A stretch of DNA of 64,000 nt, taken from contig MDVS01000010.1 in the NCBI GenBank assembly GCA_001940645.1, positions 60,618-124,617 on the forward strand, read 5' to 3'. Below the pieces are notes generated by a model. The model had not been told where the DNA came from. It did not search any database and saw only the letters and a program-made list of their open reading frames with translations. Shown one piece after another: positions 55,893 to 64,000 of this stretch. The position numbers and the translations under genes were made by a program. Positions within the stretch are counted from its first letter, which is position 1, and every line of letters begins with the position of its first letter. Source of the DNA: Candidatus Heimdallarchaeota archaeon LC_3. GTDB taxonomy: Archaea > Asgardarchaeota > Heimdallarchaeia > Hodarchaeales > LC-3.

Positions 55893-57548
55893 ATGGTACC
55901 AGATAATCAAGATATCGGCAATGAGGTACAATTCAAGTACTGGGACCCAGAAGATAATGAATTCTGGGAATCTAAAGGAAAAAAACTTGCATTTAGGAAC
56001 TTATGGATTTCTACTCCCAATCTTTTGTTGGGATTTGCTATTTGGATTATATTTTCAGTAGTAATTGTTGCTATGCAACAGATCCACGATGTAAACCCAA
56101 CTTTTTTTGCATTTAGTGAATTGGGTCCTCTTACCCAAACTGAATATAAAGCTTTGGTCCTCCTTTTACCTGCAATCGCTGGTTTATCAGGAGCTACACT
56201 TCGCATACCGAATTCTTTCATGATTGCAATTAGTGGAGGTCGCAATGTTATTGCGTCGACAACTCTTTTACTACTTATTCCCATGGTTTTACTTGGAATA
56301 GCTCTTCAAGATCCAAATGTCCCCTTTATAACTTTGATAGTTATTGCAGTTTTTGTAGGTGTTGGCGGTGGAGCTTTTGCTTCATCTATGTCGAATATTA
56401 GCTTTTTCTTTCCTAAACGTATTCAAGGTCTTTCTCTTGGGTTAAATGCAGGATTGGGAAACGTTGGAGTAAGTATTATGCAGATTGTTATCCCACTAAT
56501 TATAACAGTAAGTATATTTGGACCATTAAGCGGTGTAGGTAGGTCTGTTAGTGATGGATCGTCGAAATTTATTCCCAACGCTGCATTAATTTGGATTCCC
56601 ATTCTGGTAATTTTTATGTTAGCAGCTTGGTTCAAGATGAACAATCTTCCACAACATGATGTGTCCAATACAAGAAAAGCCCTTTCACGCTACTTTTTTC
56701 TCGAGTTTCTTGGATTTATAGGAGCAGGAGTAGGAACAGTAATACTAGTTGTAATTACATCAAATGTCCTTAATACAATTTCTGATAAAGCAATGAAGGG
56801 AGCATTAAATATTATATTGATCTTTGGTGTATGCATAATAGCCATAATCCTAACATTAATTCTTCTAAGATATTTAACAAATCAAGAAACAAAAGGGAGA
56901 TTACTAGTTCAGTTTGAAATATTTCAGAAGAAACACAATTGGACCATGACGTGGTTGTACATAGCAACTTTTGGTTCATTCATTGGATTCTCTGCTGTTT
57001 TTCCCAAACTTATACTTGATAACTTTGGTTATTTACCAGACGGTGCAATCAATCCAAATGCTCCTAATCCCTTTCTTTTTGCTTTTCTTGGTCCTCTTGT
57101 TGGTTCATTAATTCGACCTATTGGTGGTTGGATGAGCGATAAATGGGGTGGTGCTAAAGTCACTCAATACAATTTTATTTCTATGATTTTACTCACATTT
57201 GCAGTAGGATTTGTTCTTACTTTAACTAAAGGTTCTGATACTCCACAAGATGTCTTCCCAATATTTCTAATCCTTTTTTTGCTCCTTTTCATTACAACGG
57301 GAATTGGAAATGGTTCAACCTTTCGAATGGTTCCTATAATTTTTGAACGTGAACAAGCAGGTCCTGTTTTAGGCTGGATATCCGCAGTTGCAGCTTATGG
57401 TGCATTTATTATACCTGCAATATTTAGTGTTTCTTTATCTTTAAATTCTCCTGAATTGGCGATGTACGGTTTCGCTATCTATTATATCTCGTGTCTGGTT
57501 GTTAATTGGCACTATTACGCTAAAAAAAATGCTGAAATTCCTTGTTAA
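55893..57548 (+). CDS. Nitrate/nitrite transporter, NarK2-like (second copy)
   Basis: An MFS protein of 551 residues with an extended N-terminus (VQFKYWDPEDNEFWESKGKKLAFRNLWIS), typical of one group of NarK proteins. TM5 carries GLSLGLNAGLGNVGVSIMQ (nitrate signature), and the loop IRPIGGWMSDKWGGAKVTQ is the MFS motif. A central cytosolic segment (about 320-345) splits the two halves. It is probably the nitrate/nitrite antiporter partner of the first copy. Confidence 0.92.
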   Translation: MVPDNQDIGNEVQFKYWDPEDNEFWESKGKKLAFRNLWISTPNLLLGFAIWIIFSVVIVAMQQIHDVNPTFFAFSELGPLTQTEYKALVLLLPAIAGLSGATLRIPNSFMIAISGGRNVIASTTLLLLIPMVLLGIALQDPNVPFITLIVIAVFVGVGGGAFASSMSNISFFFPKRIQGLSLGLNAGLGNVGVSIMQIVIPLIITVSIFGPLSGVGRSVSDGSSKFIPNAALIWIPILVIFMLAAWFKMNNLPQHDVSNTRKALSRYFFLEFLGFIGAGVGTVILVVITSNVLNTISDKAMKGALNIILIFGVCIIAIILTLILLRYLTNQETKGRLLVQFEIFQKKHNWTMTWLYIATFGSFIGFSAVFPKLILDNFGYLPDGAINPNAPNPFLFAFLGPLVGSLIRPIGGWMSDKWGGAKVTQYNFISMILLTFAVGFVLTLTKGSDTPQDVFPIFLILFLLLFITTGIGNGSTFRMVPIIFEREQAGPVLGWISAVAAYGAFIIPAIFSVSLSLNSPELAMYGFAIYYISCLVVNWHYYAKKNAEIPC

Positions 57549-57605
57549 AGGGAATAATGATAATAAAATTTGGTAGATTTCATATTGAGTAAGGTGTCTG
57601 AATAA

Positions 57606-58598
57606 ATGGAATTATTAAAAGATCGATTTGGTCGGATTGCTAGTAATTTACGAATTTCTGTCACTGATAGATGTAACTTAGCTTGTTTTTATTGTTCGCC
57701 TCTGGAAAATCGTAATAATTTTCCAGTCGAAGATATTTTAACATTAGATGAGATAAGAAAACTAGTTAGAATTTTTAGTGATCTTGGAGTTGATACAATC
57801 AGGTTAACTGGTGGTGAGCCTCTTCTTAGAAAAGGTATTTGTGACTTCATTAAAGAACTAAAAACCAAATGTGATATAAAAAGAATTCGAATGACGTCTA
57901 ACGGTGTATTGTTGGGAAAATTTTATGAAGAATTAAAGAAATCAGGCTTGGATAGTGTAAATATTTCTTTAGATACCTTAAATCAAAAAAAATTTAAAAA
58001 AATCACTGGTTACGATAAATTCTCTTCTGTGTTAGATAATATTTTAAGAATTCATAAAGAGACACCCATTAAAGTACGATTAAATTGTGTTTTATTAAAA
58101 AATAATGTTAGTGAAATCGACAATTTCGTAAATTTTGCTGATAAACATGATTTAACTATTAGATTTATTGAATTTATGCCATTCAAAGGAAATTCATGGT
58201 TACCAACCACATTTGTTTCATCTAACGAAATTATTAGCTATTTACAAGAGAATAATACATTAATACCAGAACTCTTAGAACATATTTCCCAGACAAGTCG
58301 AATGTATAAAATAAAAAACAAATCTGGAAAGATTGGTTTTATCAGTAGCGTTTCTCAAACTTTTTGTCAATGGTGTAATAGGATAAGGATAACATCTGAT
58401 GGAATGTTCCGAACTTGTCTTCATGCTCCTGAAGAATTTTCTTTAAGAAATTTGCTAAGAAATCATGCAAACAATGAAGATATCAAGGAAAAAATTATTG
58501 ATTTTGTAAATAATAAAAATGAAAAACATAAGGATTTTCTGAACGAAAAAGATCAGCTACCTGTTTTTAATCGAGAAATGATTAAAATAGGCGGTTAA
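57606..58598 (+). CDS. moaA: GTP 3',8-cyclase
   Basis: A radical-SAM enzyme for the first step of molybdenum-cofactor synthesis. The N-terminal cluster ligands are Cys23, Cys27 and Cys30 (DRCNLACFYC), with RLTGGEPLLRK as the SAM-binding GGEP motif. The C-terminal cluster lies in FCQWCNRIRITSDGMFRTCLH (Cys254, Cys257, Cys271). The protein ends in Gly-Gly, which MoaA needs. It supplies the cofactor of NarG. AAGGTG precedes the ATG. It is 57 nt after the second narK. Confidence 0.96.
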   Translation: MELLKDRFGRIASNLRISVTDRCNLACFYCSPLENRNNFPVEDILTLDEIRKLVRIFSDLGVDTIRLTGGEPLLRKGICDFIKELKTKCDIKRIRMTSNGVLLGKFYEELKKSGLDSVNISLDTLNQKKFKKITGYDKFSSVLDNILRIHKETPIKVRLNCVLLKNNVSEIDNFVNFADKHDLTIRFIEFMPFKGNSWLPTTFVSSNEIISYLQENNTLIPELLEHISQTSRMYKIKNKSGKIGFISSVSQTFCQWCNRIRITSDGMFRTCLHAPEEFSLRNLLRNHANNEDIKEKIIDFVNNKNEKHKDFLNEKDQLPVFNREMIKIGG

Positions 58599-58824
58599 TC
58601 AATATTATATTGAATTTTAGGTTACAACCGTATAGTTGATACCATTCTAAGTAAATTGAAGATTTTTCTTTAAAATCCTATTCACAAACATCTACATTCA
58701 ATGTATTACGCTCTAAAATATACGCTCCAAAATTTTTTTGAAGATTAGAAATATCAAATATTTAAACCAATTAATGCATCTTTTTAATGTTAACACGAAA
58801 TTTTCGCAAATATTGTGATTTAAA

Positions 58825-59379
58825 TTGGAAAACAAGTTTCCACCAATTATAAGCTTTATTGGTCCGTCTGGGTCTGGAAAAACAACAGTAATAGTTAATT
58901 TAGTAAAAACCATGAAAGAATACAAAATAGCAACAACTAAATTCATCCATCATAAAGGGATTACAATTGATGTTGAAGGAAAAGACACGAATCGTTTTAG
59001 AAAGGCAGGCTCTCCTTACACAATAAGTTTTACGCCTTCAGAAACAGTCTTATTAATTAAAAAAGAAAAAAGAGATAAGTTTTCCATTATTCCAGAAATT
59101 TTAAACCTGAATGAAAATGTTCTTCCAAAAGTTGATTTTATTTTTTCAGAGGGACCAAAAGATCTTCCTAAATCTATACCTGTAATAATTTGTTCAAATA
59201 ATGAAAGAGACTTACAAGAATATTTTACAATGGTACAAAATAAAAATAAAATTTTAGCGATTTCTGGAGTTGTCTCTTCTCATATAGAAATTTGGAATAA
59301 CTATCCTGTATTTAATGCAAATAATGCAAACGATTTAAAAAAATTGGTCAATATCATTATAGATTCATCTTCTAAATAA
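58825..59379 (+). CDS. mobB: Molybdopterin-guanine dinucleotide synthesis protein B
   Basis: A P-loop GTPase of 184 residues that assists bis-MGD formation. Walker A is GPSGSGKTTVI (residues 13-23). ATTKFIHHKGITIDVEGKDTNRFRKAGSPYT is the MobB-type sequence, with KDTxRxxxAG. The TTG start is the best available. It lies 226 nt after moaA, with an A+T-rich gap that could contain its own promoter. It fits the need of NarG for a guanylated cofactor. Confidence 0.9.
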   Translation: MENKFPPIISFIGPSGSGKTTVIVNLVKTMKEYKIATTKFIHHKGITIDVEGKDTNRFRKAGSPYTISFTPSETVLLIKKEKRDKFSIIPEILNLNENVLPKVDFIFSEGPKDLPKSIPVIICSNNERDLQEYFTMVQNKNKILAISGVVSSHIEIWNNYPVFNANNANDLKKLVNIIIDSSSK

Positions 59380-59424
59380 ATAATATCAACCTAAGCGTAT
59401 CTGAATCAAAAAACAATAATTTTG

Positions 59425-60093
59425 TCATAAGAATTTAGATAAAGATATTTTTGGTTTAATTAAATCTGGAGTGGTATTTACAACTGAATTAACCCTTTTA
59501 CTCACTTGGAACATCTCCATTTGGTCAGATGAGTATGGAACTAGCATTTCAAGGAGATTTTCTTCAGGAGTATCTGGAGCTAGCCATTCTGATTCTGAAT
59601 TTCTATGTAGTATTACAGGCATGCGATTATGTATTTCGTTTACCAAAGAGTTAGGTTCAGTTGTTATTAATGTTCCACCATATTTGTAATCAAAATTCGC
59701 TGAGGTTTCCTGATAGAATCCACCAAAGCAAAAAGTCTTTTTTGATTTTAATCTAATATAATATGGAAATTTGTTAGTTCCAATTGTTTTCCATTCATAA
59801 AAGCCATCTGCTGGAATCAAACATCTATTAGAAACCAAAGATTTGTAGTAAGTCTTATTCTCTTTGATTTTATCCGATCTTGCGTTAATAACGTTATAGT
59901 CACCTATTACATACGTCCATTTCATAGATATTAATTTGTTACTCACATTAGAAGAAACAACTGCTGGTATTACTTGTGTTGGAGCAATGTTATAGCTATT
60001 AAACTCTGGGGAATAATCTGGTGCTAATTCTTGTATGTCAAATCGATCTTTCAACGCCGCTAGACGAGCAAGAAGAGTAAATCTACCACACAT
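59425..60093 (-). CDS. SRAP/YedK-type abasic-site-processing protein
   Basis: Forms a covalent thiazolidine link with abasic single-stranded DNA through Cys2 (MCGRFTLLA). Other conserved residues are Asn35 (YNIAPTQ), Asn70-Ala-Arg-Ser, Glu100 (PADGFYEWK) and His155 (EIHNRMPVIL). The segment before NARS (MKWTYVIGDYNVI) is shorter than the usual WGLxPxW form, a slight divergence. At 222 residues it is a complete SRAP domain. Confidence 0.93.
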   Translation of the reverse strand: MCGRFTLLARLAALKDRFDIQELAPDYSPEFNSYNIAPTQVIPAVVSSNVSNKLISMKWTYVIGDYNVINARSDKIKENKTYYKSLVSNRCLIPADGFYEWKTIGTNKFPYYIRLKSKKTFCFGGFYQETSANFDYKYGGTLITTEPNSLVNEIHNRMPVILHRNSESEWLAPDTPEENLLEMLVPYSSDQMEMFQVSKRVNSVVNTTPDLIKPKISLSKFL

Positions 60094-60245
60094 TCGGGAT
60101 TCCCATTTATTTTGGATTAGTAATAGAAGATAGAAATTGAAATTAAATTAAATTCTCGATTAGGTTAATTTAATATTTTTCTTAAAATTATTTTCCTCCC
60201 TGTCGTCAATATGAAACTTAATATCAATGGTCTTTTTGAAGAAAA

Positions 60246-60494
60246 ATGACTGAAAACGGGACAGAAAGTTCCTTAATAAATAGGTATAGTGAATTCTTGA
60301 GGGGCTTACGAAGATCTGATAAGAAACTATTTCAAGAGATTATATTGGATATAGAATCTCACTATTATATGTTTTCATCTTCCAAAACTACTTTAATTGA
60401 GGATTTATTATTAGGATTTCTTCTTAACCAAAAACGATTGACAAAACTACAGGAAGCGTTTGAAAAATTGCAAAAATCGTTGCTTGAAGGATAA
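60246..60494 (+). CDS. Small helical hypothetical protein (82 aa)
   Basis: Entirely helical and charged (LINRYSEFLRGLRRSDKKLFQEII; LLLGFLLNQKRLTKLQEAFEKLQ), with an ATG start. The LRRSDKKLFQEI segment is similar in style to the small convergent protein next door and to other short archaeal DNA-repair-associated proteins, but no family is certain. It is convergent with the following gene, 10 bases apart. Confidence 0.6.
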   Translation: MTENGTESSLINRYSEFLRGLRRSDKKLFQEIILDIESHYYMFSSSKTTLIEDLLLGFLLNQKRLTKLQEAFEKLQKSLLEG

Positions 60495-60504
60495 ACTTCT
60501 TCTT

Positions 60505-60771
60505 CTACCCCTGATAGGAAGTTTCTAACTCTTGTATCTTTTTTTCTAGCTCTTTTATCTGTCTCATTTGATCTAATAGAATAGTAATTAGAATCTTTTG
60601 TTTGTATAGTCCAGATGACCAGAAACTTGCAGCATCAGAATATCGATGAGCACCAGCCCACATCCGATCGTTATCGCGTTGGTTATGCCTTAAGTAAGCA
60701 CGCATCAATCTGTTCCAGTGCAATTTTTCCTGATCAAGTATTATTCGATAAGTTGGAAGTGTACGACCCAT
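60505..60771 (-). CDS. Conserved archaeal small protein (MGRTxPTYR type)
   Basis: The recognisable start is MGRTLPTYRIILDQEKLHW, a pattern of small archaeal proteins (DUF8156-like from memory), followed by RLMRAYLRHNQRDNDRMW and a C-terminal coiled coil (LDQMRQIKELEKKIQELE). The frame is open to a TTG/GTG-type start 48 codons upstream, but that extension would overlap the divergent dcd start and looks non-coding, so I choose the ATG at 60771. Function unknown. Confidence 0.7.
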   Translation of the reverse strand: MGRTLPTYRIILDQEKLHWNRLMRAYLRHNQRDNDRMWAGAHRYSDAASFWSSGLYKQKILITILLDQMRQIKELEKKIQELETSYQG

Positions 60772-60874
60772 AATTACAATAAAATTGTTGCCAATGAAAG
60801 TTAATGAGACAGGTAAAAAAAAACAAAAAAGACATAACTTTTTAGTTTTTTCATGATAAATTACTGTTGTTGTC

Positions 60875-61396
60875 ATGATTCTCTCAGGGATTGAAATAAA
60901 AGATCGTTTAGACAAAGATATTATAATAAAACCTTACGATGAAAAATATTTAAATCCAAATAGCTATAATTTGCGTCTACATGATGAATTGATTTATTAT
61001 ACTAATCACGTATTGGACATGAAGAAAAAAAATGAAACTGAGAGAACAAAAATTCCAGAAGAAGGTTTTACCCTTCAGCCAAATAAATTATATTTGGGGA
61101 GAACTTTAGAATACACTGAAACACATAATCTTGTTCCTATGCTTGAAGGTAGATCTTCTATAGGAAGGTTGGGATTAGCAATTCACATAACAGCGGGTTT
61201 TGGGGATGTAGGGTTTTCAGGATATTGGACACTTGAGATTTTTTGTTTGCAACCAGTAAAAATTTATCCCTTTGTTCCAATTTGTCAAATATATTATCAC
61301 ACGATTGAAGGAAAATTTAATCCATATAAAAATGGGAAATATCAAAATAATAAAGATATTCAGCCAAGTTGTTTATACAAAGAATTTAAGGAATAA
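60875..61396 (+). CDS. dcd: dCTP deaminase
   Basis: Converts dCTP to dUTP, or on to dUMP in bifunctional forms. Motifs seen are YLNPNSYNLRLHDEL (N-terminal), MLEGRSSIGRLGL with the conserved Arg/Ser, and ITAGFGDVGFSGYWTLEI, which includes the catalytic region. The C-terminal QPSCLYKEF closes the trimer. The 173-residue length is normal. The start is divergent from the small archaeal gene with a 100-base gap. Confidence 0.93.
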   Translation: MILSGIEIKDRLDKDIIIKPYDEKYLNPNSYNLRLHDELIYYTNHVLDMKKKNETERTKIPEEGFTLQPNKLYLGRTLEYTETHNLVPMLEGRSSIGRLGLAIHITAGFGDVGFSGYWTLEIFCLQPVKIYPFVPICQIYYHTIEGKFNPYKNGKYQNNKDIQPSCLYKEFKE

Positions 61397-61414
61397 AGTT
61401 AATTGAATTCCTTA

Positions 61415-62212
61415 TTATGAAAATGGAGTTTGTGGTTTAGATATTAACTCTCCATCTACATAAATATCTACTTTTTCATTATAAAAACTTATTAAATCTT
61501 TAATATGGCCAGTTTCATAGAATGGATCTTTATAATACCAAACTATATTTTTATATATATTATCACCTATTTTAACAGAATTATAACTTGCAGTTCCTTT
61601 ATAAGGACAGCCAGTTTGTAAAATTGAATCTATTAAAAATTCTGTTTTTACATCTTCTTTAGGTATATAATAACGAACTGGTAAACCTGTTTCGAATAAT
61701 AATGTAGGATTATTGGTTTCAGCAACGATTTGTTTATCAATTACTACTTTGATATGTCGTGAACTCTTTATAGTATCGATTCGTTTATATGGATCACGTG
61801 GATGAATAAAAATTTCTTCTTCTTCTTCAAACCATGCATCTATTTGGTTCCACTTAAATCCTATGTAATCTTTAATTCCCTGAACATCTTCAGGAGGATC
61901 CACTACTGTATAAGCGGCATTTTTCTCATATTTATCCCCATTTCGTATATGCCAATATTTGTTTTTTCCATCCCTACCTTTGTAATCCGATTCTTCAAAA
62001 AATTCAGTTTTTACATCTTCTTTAGGAAAATAATATCTGGTTCGAAATTCCCTATCATAAGCAATTAACAATAGAGCTTTTTTAGAATCAGCAATATAAA
62101 TAGAACCAAATTTTGCACGTACCCATCTTGGTGATGGTTCGACTATTCTTGGATGTTTTATCATAAATTGTTGTTTTTTTGGTTGAGCTAGCATAAGTAT
62201 CAAATATACCAT
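61415..62212 (-). CDS. Double DUF427 protein
   Basis: Two tandem DUF427 domains: the first at about 28-135 (VRAKFGSIYIADSKKALLL, RYYFPKEDVKTEFF, PPEDVQGIKDYIGF), the second at about 150-260 (HIKVVIDKQIVAETNNPTLL, RYYIPKEDVKTEFL, TGCPYKGTASYNSV, GHIKDLISFYNEKVDIYVDG). The second has the more complete motif set with the CPYKG signature. Members of the family have no established biochemical role. An ATG at 62194 is an alternative start. Confidence 0.88.
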   Translation of the reverse strand: MVYLILMLAQPKKQQFMIKHPRIVEPSPRWVRAKFGSIYIADSKKALLLIAYDREFRTRYYFPKEDVKTEFFEESDYKGRDGKNKYWHIRNGDKYEKNAAYTVVDPPEDVQGIKDYIGFKWNQIDAWFEEEEEIFIHPRDPYKRIDTIKSSRHIKVVIDKQIVAETNNPTLLFETGLPVRYYIPKEDVKTEFLIDSILQTGCPYKGTASYNSVKIGDNIYKNIVWYYKDPFYETGHIKDLISFYNEKVDIYVDGELISKPQTPFS

Positions 62213-62235
62213 AGAAAAAAGAGTTAAGAAATATC

Positions 62236-62257
62236 GGTAAGCGATGAATCACTTACC
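62236..62257 (-). terminator. Hairpin downstream of nirK
   Basis: GGTAAG (62236-62241) and CTTACC (62252-62257) form a six-base stem with a ten-base loop, 34 bases after the nirK stop on the minus strand. On that strand it is followed by a T-rich stretch (AACTCTTTTTTC). A possible transcription terminator. Confidence 0.45.
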
Positions 62258-62290
62258 AGAAAGAAAGTTATAGAAAAAGTGAAATTTTTT

Positions 62291-63667
62291 TTAAGGATTT
62301 ACATACAAGAATCCTAGTGATCCTTTATCAAAGGTCCTAGATAATGCATGATCTACTAATAAAAATCTACCAACTTTTTCGACATTCATTTCAATCATAA
62401 TAACTGAACCTGGAGGTACAACCACTGTTTCTGCATCAATCATATTTGCTTCACCACTTGTTTCATAATAGACCTTATCTAAAATTTCACCAATAATGTG
62501 GAAGTTTGAAGCAATATTGGGACCACCAACGGCAAAGAAAATCCTTATATCATCATTCTTAGTTGCATTCAAAGAGAAAGTTGGATCTGTTAATCCAGAA
62601 GGATCTGTTAAACTTCCTGCCATTCCATTGAAGAGAACGTAATTTGGATTTTCATCAAGTAATCTTGTACTATCAAATGCTTGATGTCCTGCAGTACCTT
62701 TTTCCCATTTTGTATAAACTTCGGATTGACCCACATAAAATTCTTTATCAACTGCTGATAGACCATTTACTGGTTCAACAGATATAGCACCAAACATTCC
62801 AACAGATATGTGAGTTGGTATATGTGGTGTAGCACAGTGATAAACATATGCGCCTTCGTGAGAAGCATTGAAATAAAATGACTCTGTTGTTCCTGGAGCA
62901 GCTTGTGTGTATGCAGCTCCTCCACCATTGTCTGTTACTGCGTGTAAATCGATGCTATGGGTTTGAGTTGAGTTTGCAGGATTAACTAAATTGATTGTTA
63001 CATTGTCTCCAACTCTCACTCTTAACAAAGGTCCTGGAACAGTAGAATTAAATGTCCAGTAAGTGAAAGTAGTACCCGGTTCAATTTCAGCTACAACTTC
63101 AGTAGTGTAAATAGTAAAGGATACGTTTGTTGCTGCTCTTGCACCAACAGGACTAGGTATATCAGTAGGATGACGGACTATTGAATCTACTGTGGTATCC
63201 TGAGCAAGACCAATGGGTTTTGAGAATACATCACCTACAATTAGTCTCCCGTTCATTGTTATTTCATGACCCGGTATTGAACAATAATATTTTAAAATTC
63301 CTTTTTCTTCAACAGAAAAGACATAAATTATTTCTGTTGGTCCGTCTGATGAGATAACGGTCTCATCATCTTGATACTCATCCACAAGAAGATTATGACC
63401 AAGAACTTCTCCCGCTCTTAGGATAATTGTTATCTCGGAGTATTGGGGAACTTTTAAATCAGGATTAACTTCACCTTTAATATTGTCACTTACTCCAACG
63501 TATCCTGATAAATAAGCTTCTAGTATAAATTCCGTATCGGCTCCTTGAGAAGTAGCGGTTGTTCCACCATTAACAAATGATATTCCAATCATTGCTCCTA
63601 AGAACACACCTACAACTAAAGTACCAAGAAGTGCTATTGATTTATTTTCCATTTTAATTTCTGACAT
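62291..63667 (-). CDS. nirK: Copper nitrite reductase with an extra N-terminal cupredoxin domain
   Basis: Reduces nitrite to NO. An N-terminal TM or signal helix (10-32) is followed by a first cupredoxin with type-1 ligands His91, Cys129, His134 and Met138 (YCSIPGHEITM). Then comes the NirK core: type-1 His237, Cys278, His286, Met291; type-2 His242, His277 and His440 (LLVDHALSR); catalytic Asp240 (HSIDLH) and His390 (FHIIGE). All ligands are present. The extra domain probably takes electrons from an outside donor. It acts outside the membrane. It forms a partial denitrification route with NarGHI. Confidence 0.95.
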   Translation of the reverse strand: MSEIKMENKSIALLGTLVVGVFLGAMIGISFVNGGTTATSQGADTEFILEAYLSGYVGVSDNIKGEVNPDLKVPQYSEITIILRAGEVLGHNLLVDEYQDDETVISSDGPTEIIYVFSVEEKGILKYYCSIPGHEITMNGRLIVGDVFSKPIGLAQDTTVDSIVRHPTDIPSPVGARAATNVSFTIYTTEVVAEIEPGTTFTYWTFNSTVPGPLLRVRVGDNVTINLVNPANSTQTHSIDLHAVTDNGGGAAYTQAAPGTTESFYFNASHEGAYVYHCATPHIPTHISVGMFGAISVEPVNGLSAVDKEFYVGQSEVYTKWEKGTAGHQAFDSTRLLDENPNYVLFNGMAGSLTDPSGLTDPTFSLNATKNDDIRIFFAVGGPNIASNFHIIGEILDKVYYETSGEANMIDAETVVVPPGSVIMIEMNVEKVGRFLLVDHALSRTFDKGSLGFLYVNP

Positions 63668-64000
63668 ACTTAGCCTTACCTACATACTTATTATTAACTA
63701 AATAACAAGCTTTAAAAAATTAAATGCTATTTTCAAAACTAATTAATAGATAATTTAAATAATTATTTTACTAATTATTATAAAAAAGACTTTCACTGAT
63801 TGTTTTCCACTTATTGTATTATTTTATTGTAATAAGGTGAGGAAAAAGTAATTTATTTCTTAAAATTCTTTTATTCTGGAAAATATTATACAAAAGATCT
63901 TTTTGTTTGATTTTTTAGGATTTTTGGGGCACTTTTTTCCCAAACAAGATAATTGTACTTTGGCAAGCTTATTAATTAGTATAAATTTGTAGGCAAACCT
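63668..64000. other. Intergenic region with a stem-loop
   Basis: About 330 bases upstream of nirK. TTTGGG (63923-63928) and CCCAAA (63939-63944) form an inverted repeat around a C-A-T-rich loop, which could be an operator or a terminator. The near part holds the nirK promoter. No gene was seen before the window ends. Confidence 0.45.

Noticed and set aside
60772..60915. Upstream extension of the MGRT-type protein
   Set aside because: The 48 extra codons are hydrophobic and unlike the conserved N-terminus, and would overlap the dcd start. The internal ATG fits the known family start.

Overview
The window is an A+T-rich stretch of an archaeal genome. It most likely comes from an Asgard archaeon of the Heimdallarchaeia type. 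Three things point there: a complete eukaryote-like ubiquitin-style operon (two ubiquitin-like proteins, a UBA2/UBA3-like E1, an E2, a JAMM protease and a membrane protein with a RING-like zinc motif), a Roadblock/LC7 coiled-coil protein, and respiratory nitrate and nitrite reductases. Many genes start with TTG or GTG, often after a purine-rich Shine-Dalgarno-like stretch. I saw no rRNA, tRNA, CRISPR array or insertion sequence. The taxonomic assignment is inference from gene content.

0-35 kb is a loosely organised accessory region. It holds an M13 zinc peptidase, a radical-SAM/ATP-grasp gene pair, a secreted membrane-anchored M1-like peptidase, several MFS transporters, GNAT acetyltransferases, a Nudix hydrolase, a rhodanese, a DinB-like protein, exonuclease III, a nitroreductase, a C45-like acyltransferase, a large TPR protein, a bacterial-type GTP cyclohydrolase II, a Ni/Co transporter, an APH-like kinase, Roadblock and coiled-coil proteins, a DASS/ArsB-type permease and a peroxiredoxin. 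It also contains at least five broken genes: MFS 5644-6992, thioredoxin 7022-7423, coiled-coil 26065-26591, membrane protein 26697-27401 and DASS transporter 31118-31596. Each carries an in-frame TAA, and three also carry a frameshift. A sixth fragment (35541-35837) looks like a remnant of a mobile-element gene.

36.3-42.6 kb is the ubiquitin-like operon, all on the + strand with short spacers: ubl1, ubl2, E1, E2, JAMM protease, alpha/beta hydrolase, six-TM RING-like protein, lysine-rich disordered protein. The two modifiers end in Ala-Gly rather than Gly-Gly. One carries a two-residue tail (KY), as UFM1 precursors do. A repeat-rich promoter lies upstream of ubl1.

43-46.3 kb has a cyclic-nucleotide-domain histidine kinase, an amidohydrolase and a CHMI-like tautomerase.

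47.1-59.4 kb is a nitrate-respiration island: a CuA protein (subunit-II-like), narG, narH, narJ, narI, a first NarK-type transporter, an unlisted 55-residue one-TM protein, a second NarK-type transporter, moaA and mobB. The Nar subunits are of the bacterial cytoplasmic type. MoaA and MobB fit the bis-MGD cofactor of NarG.

59.4-64 kb has an SRAP/YedK protein, two small hypotheticals, dCTP deaminase, a double-DUF427 protein and a three-cupredoxin copper nitrite reductase (NirK). With NarGHI, NirK would take nitrate to nitrite and on to NO. No NO or N2O reductase is visible here.
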